Shown: piece after piece, positions 63,091 to 64,000 of the stretch
Position numbering within the stretch: the stretch's first letter is position 1
How the letters are laid out: every line of letters starts with the position of its first letter
Assembly: GCA_027574665.1 (NCBI GenBank)
Contig: CM050690.1
Span: 66,993,905 to 67,057,904, forward strand
DNA: 64,000 nucleotides
Direction of reading: 5' to 3'
Origin: Rhynochetos jubatus
Taxonomy: Eukaryota > Chordata > Aves > Eurypygiformes > Rhynochetidae
The notes under the pieces: model-generated
The model's input: the letters and a program-made list of their open reading frames with translations, nothing else
The model's database searches: none
Told to the model about the DNA's origin: nothing
Program-made: the position numbers and the translations under genes

Positions 63091-64000
63091 GCAGGCGAGA
63101 AGACGGGAGAACAGGCAACCAAGGAATGAACAAGTTATTCCACTACTGAACCTTAAGCGAGGGGAATCGATGTTTTTTTTAACTGTATGGCTTGAAAGCA
63201 AGTTTTTTTCATAGTAAGCAAGCTTACAGAGGGATTCTGATTTGTTCCTTTCACAGCAGGAGCCAAGCACTGCAGGGAGAGTCTGGTCCGATTGTAGGAT
63301 AACTGATGGCGCTGGTTTCTTTCCAGCCTTACGCCCTGCAAGGCCGCGCAACCCTCTGTAACCATAAGGTGTTTCATACGGGTGCGGTGAGGCTGCGTTC
63401 CCTGACGTACGTGTTCATTCTGCTTAAATTAAATGCGGAGGTGGCATTTGCACTGGCAGTTGCGAAGAAGCCCGACATTTCCAGCCCTCGAGGCTGTGTT
63501 TACAGATGCCTATGACTGTCAAGCATCAGCTGAAATTTTCCATCCCAATGCTCGTTTCACACTGGGCCCACGCAACAACGTTTTGCAGGGACAACTGTTG
63601 GCTGGAGAGCTGGAAAAAAGAGTCATTTAACCTAGATGGCATTCTTCTACTTAAGAAATCCCTGGTGTGGACCTGCACCTGAGCAGGCAACAGTAATTTT
63701 GTAAGACATTCTTCAGGGCTTTACGTGGGAGCCTGCTCACGAACTGCTCAGAAGCATGACGGAGCATCACGGCTCAACCAGACCAGGCGTTAAGCTGCAT
63801 GACATGAGGTGGCCAGGTAAACGTGGGGTGAAGTGCTTTTGTCTGTTACATAGGCTGAGAGCTCGTTAAGAACCACTGAGAGTCACCTGGAGAATGGTAA
63901 CCAGAGGAACTCAGTCATGGTTTGGAGCCTTGTCTCTGAAAGACTTTTCAGTGGTTCATAGCAGATAGACTGAAACTTAGGGTTTATGACCAGCTCATCT
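62500..64000. other. Upstream flank of PGM5
   Basis: The first 590 bp are the remainder of the CpG island and should contain the 5' untranslated region. From about 63130 to the end the sequence returns to ordinary composition. No exon of a divergent gene is recognisable. The open frames there (for example 63306-63515 on the plus strand) have no family resemblance. Confidence 0.6.

Noticed and set aside
62540-63133. Long minus-strand open frame of 197 codons upstream of PGM5 exon 1
   Set aside because: It lies in the CpG island, where GC-rich composition leaves several frames on both strands open. The Pro/Gly/Arg/Ala-rich translation has no family resemblance, and it is upstream of a well-supported PGM5 start.

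Overview
This window is vertebrate nuclear DNA, almost certainly from a bird. It is AT-rich, has large introns, and carries fragments of CR1 non-LTR retrotransposons and three endogenous-retrovirus-type solo LTRs of the kinds common in neoavian birds. The exact species cannot be read from it. In chicken the genes of human 9q21 lie on chromosome Z, so Z linkage is likely, but that is inference.

One gene fills nearly the whole window: PGM5 (phosphoglucomutase-like protein 5, also called aciculin), on the minus strand. A CpG-island promoter and coding exon 1 lie at the right end (exon 1 at 62239-62499), and nine coding exons run leftward to 5653. All nine have GT-AG borders and phases that join without a break. 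Together they encode residues 1-493 of a protein that is about 567 residues in mammals. The last two coding exons (about 74 residues) were not found in the left 5.65 kb, so the gene very probably runs past base 1. PGM5 belongs to the phosphohexomutase superfamily. The family literature describes it as lacking clear mutase activity and acting as a cytoskeletal protein of muscle adherens junctions and focal adhesions that binds dystrophin and utrophin.

Layout, left to right (downstream to upstream for the gene): 1-5652 partial intron 9 with a CR1 fragment at its left edge; exon 9, intron 8, exon 8; intron 7 (8.9 kb); exon 7; intron 6 (28.5 kb), which holds a solo LTR at 20605, several CR1 pieces and a composite at 38809-40659 in which a CR1 has inserted into an older LTR; exons 6, 5, 4, 3 and 2 between 44467 and 54050, with another solo LTR in intron 3; intron 1 (8.2 kb) with a 22-bp minisatellite and an AT microsatellite; exon 1 in its CpG island; then 1.5 kb of upstream flank.

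I found no second protein gene, tRNA, rRNA, CRISPR array or new biological system. The points most worth a second look are the PGM5 active-site loop, the weak donor of frame-neutral exon 3, the nested CR1-in-LTR structure, the antisense orientation of all three LTRs, two perfect inverted repeats, a G-quadruplex motif, consensus SRF (CArG) sites in a muscle gene, and an unexplained patch near 4.0 kb that is open in all three minus-strand frames.
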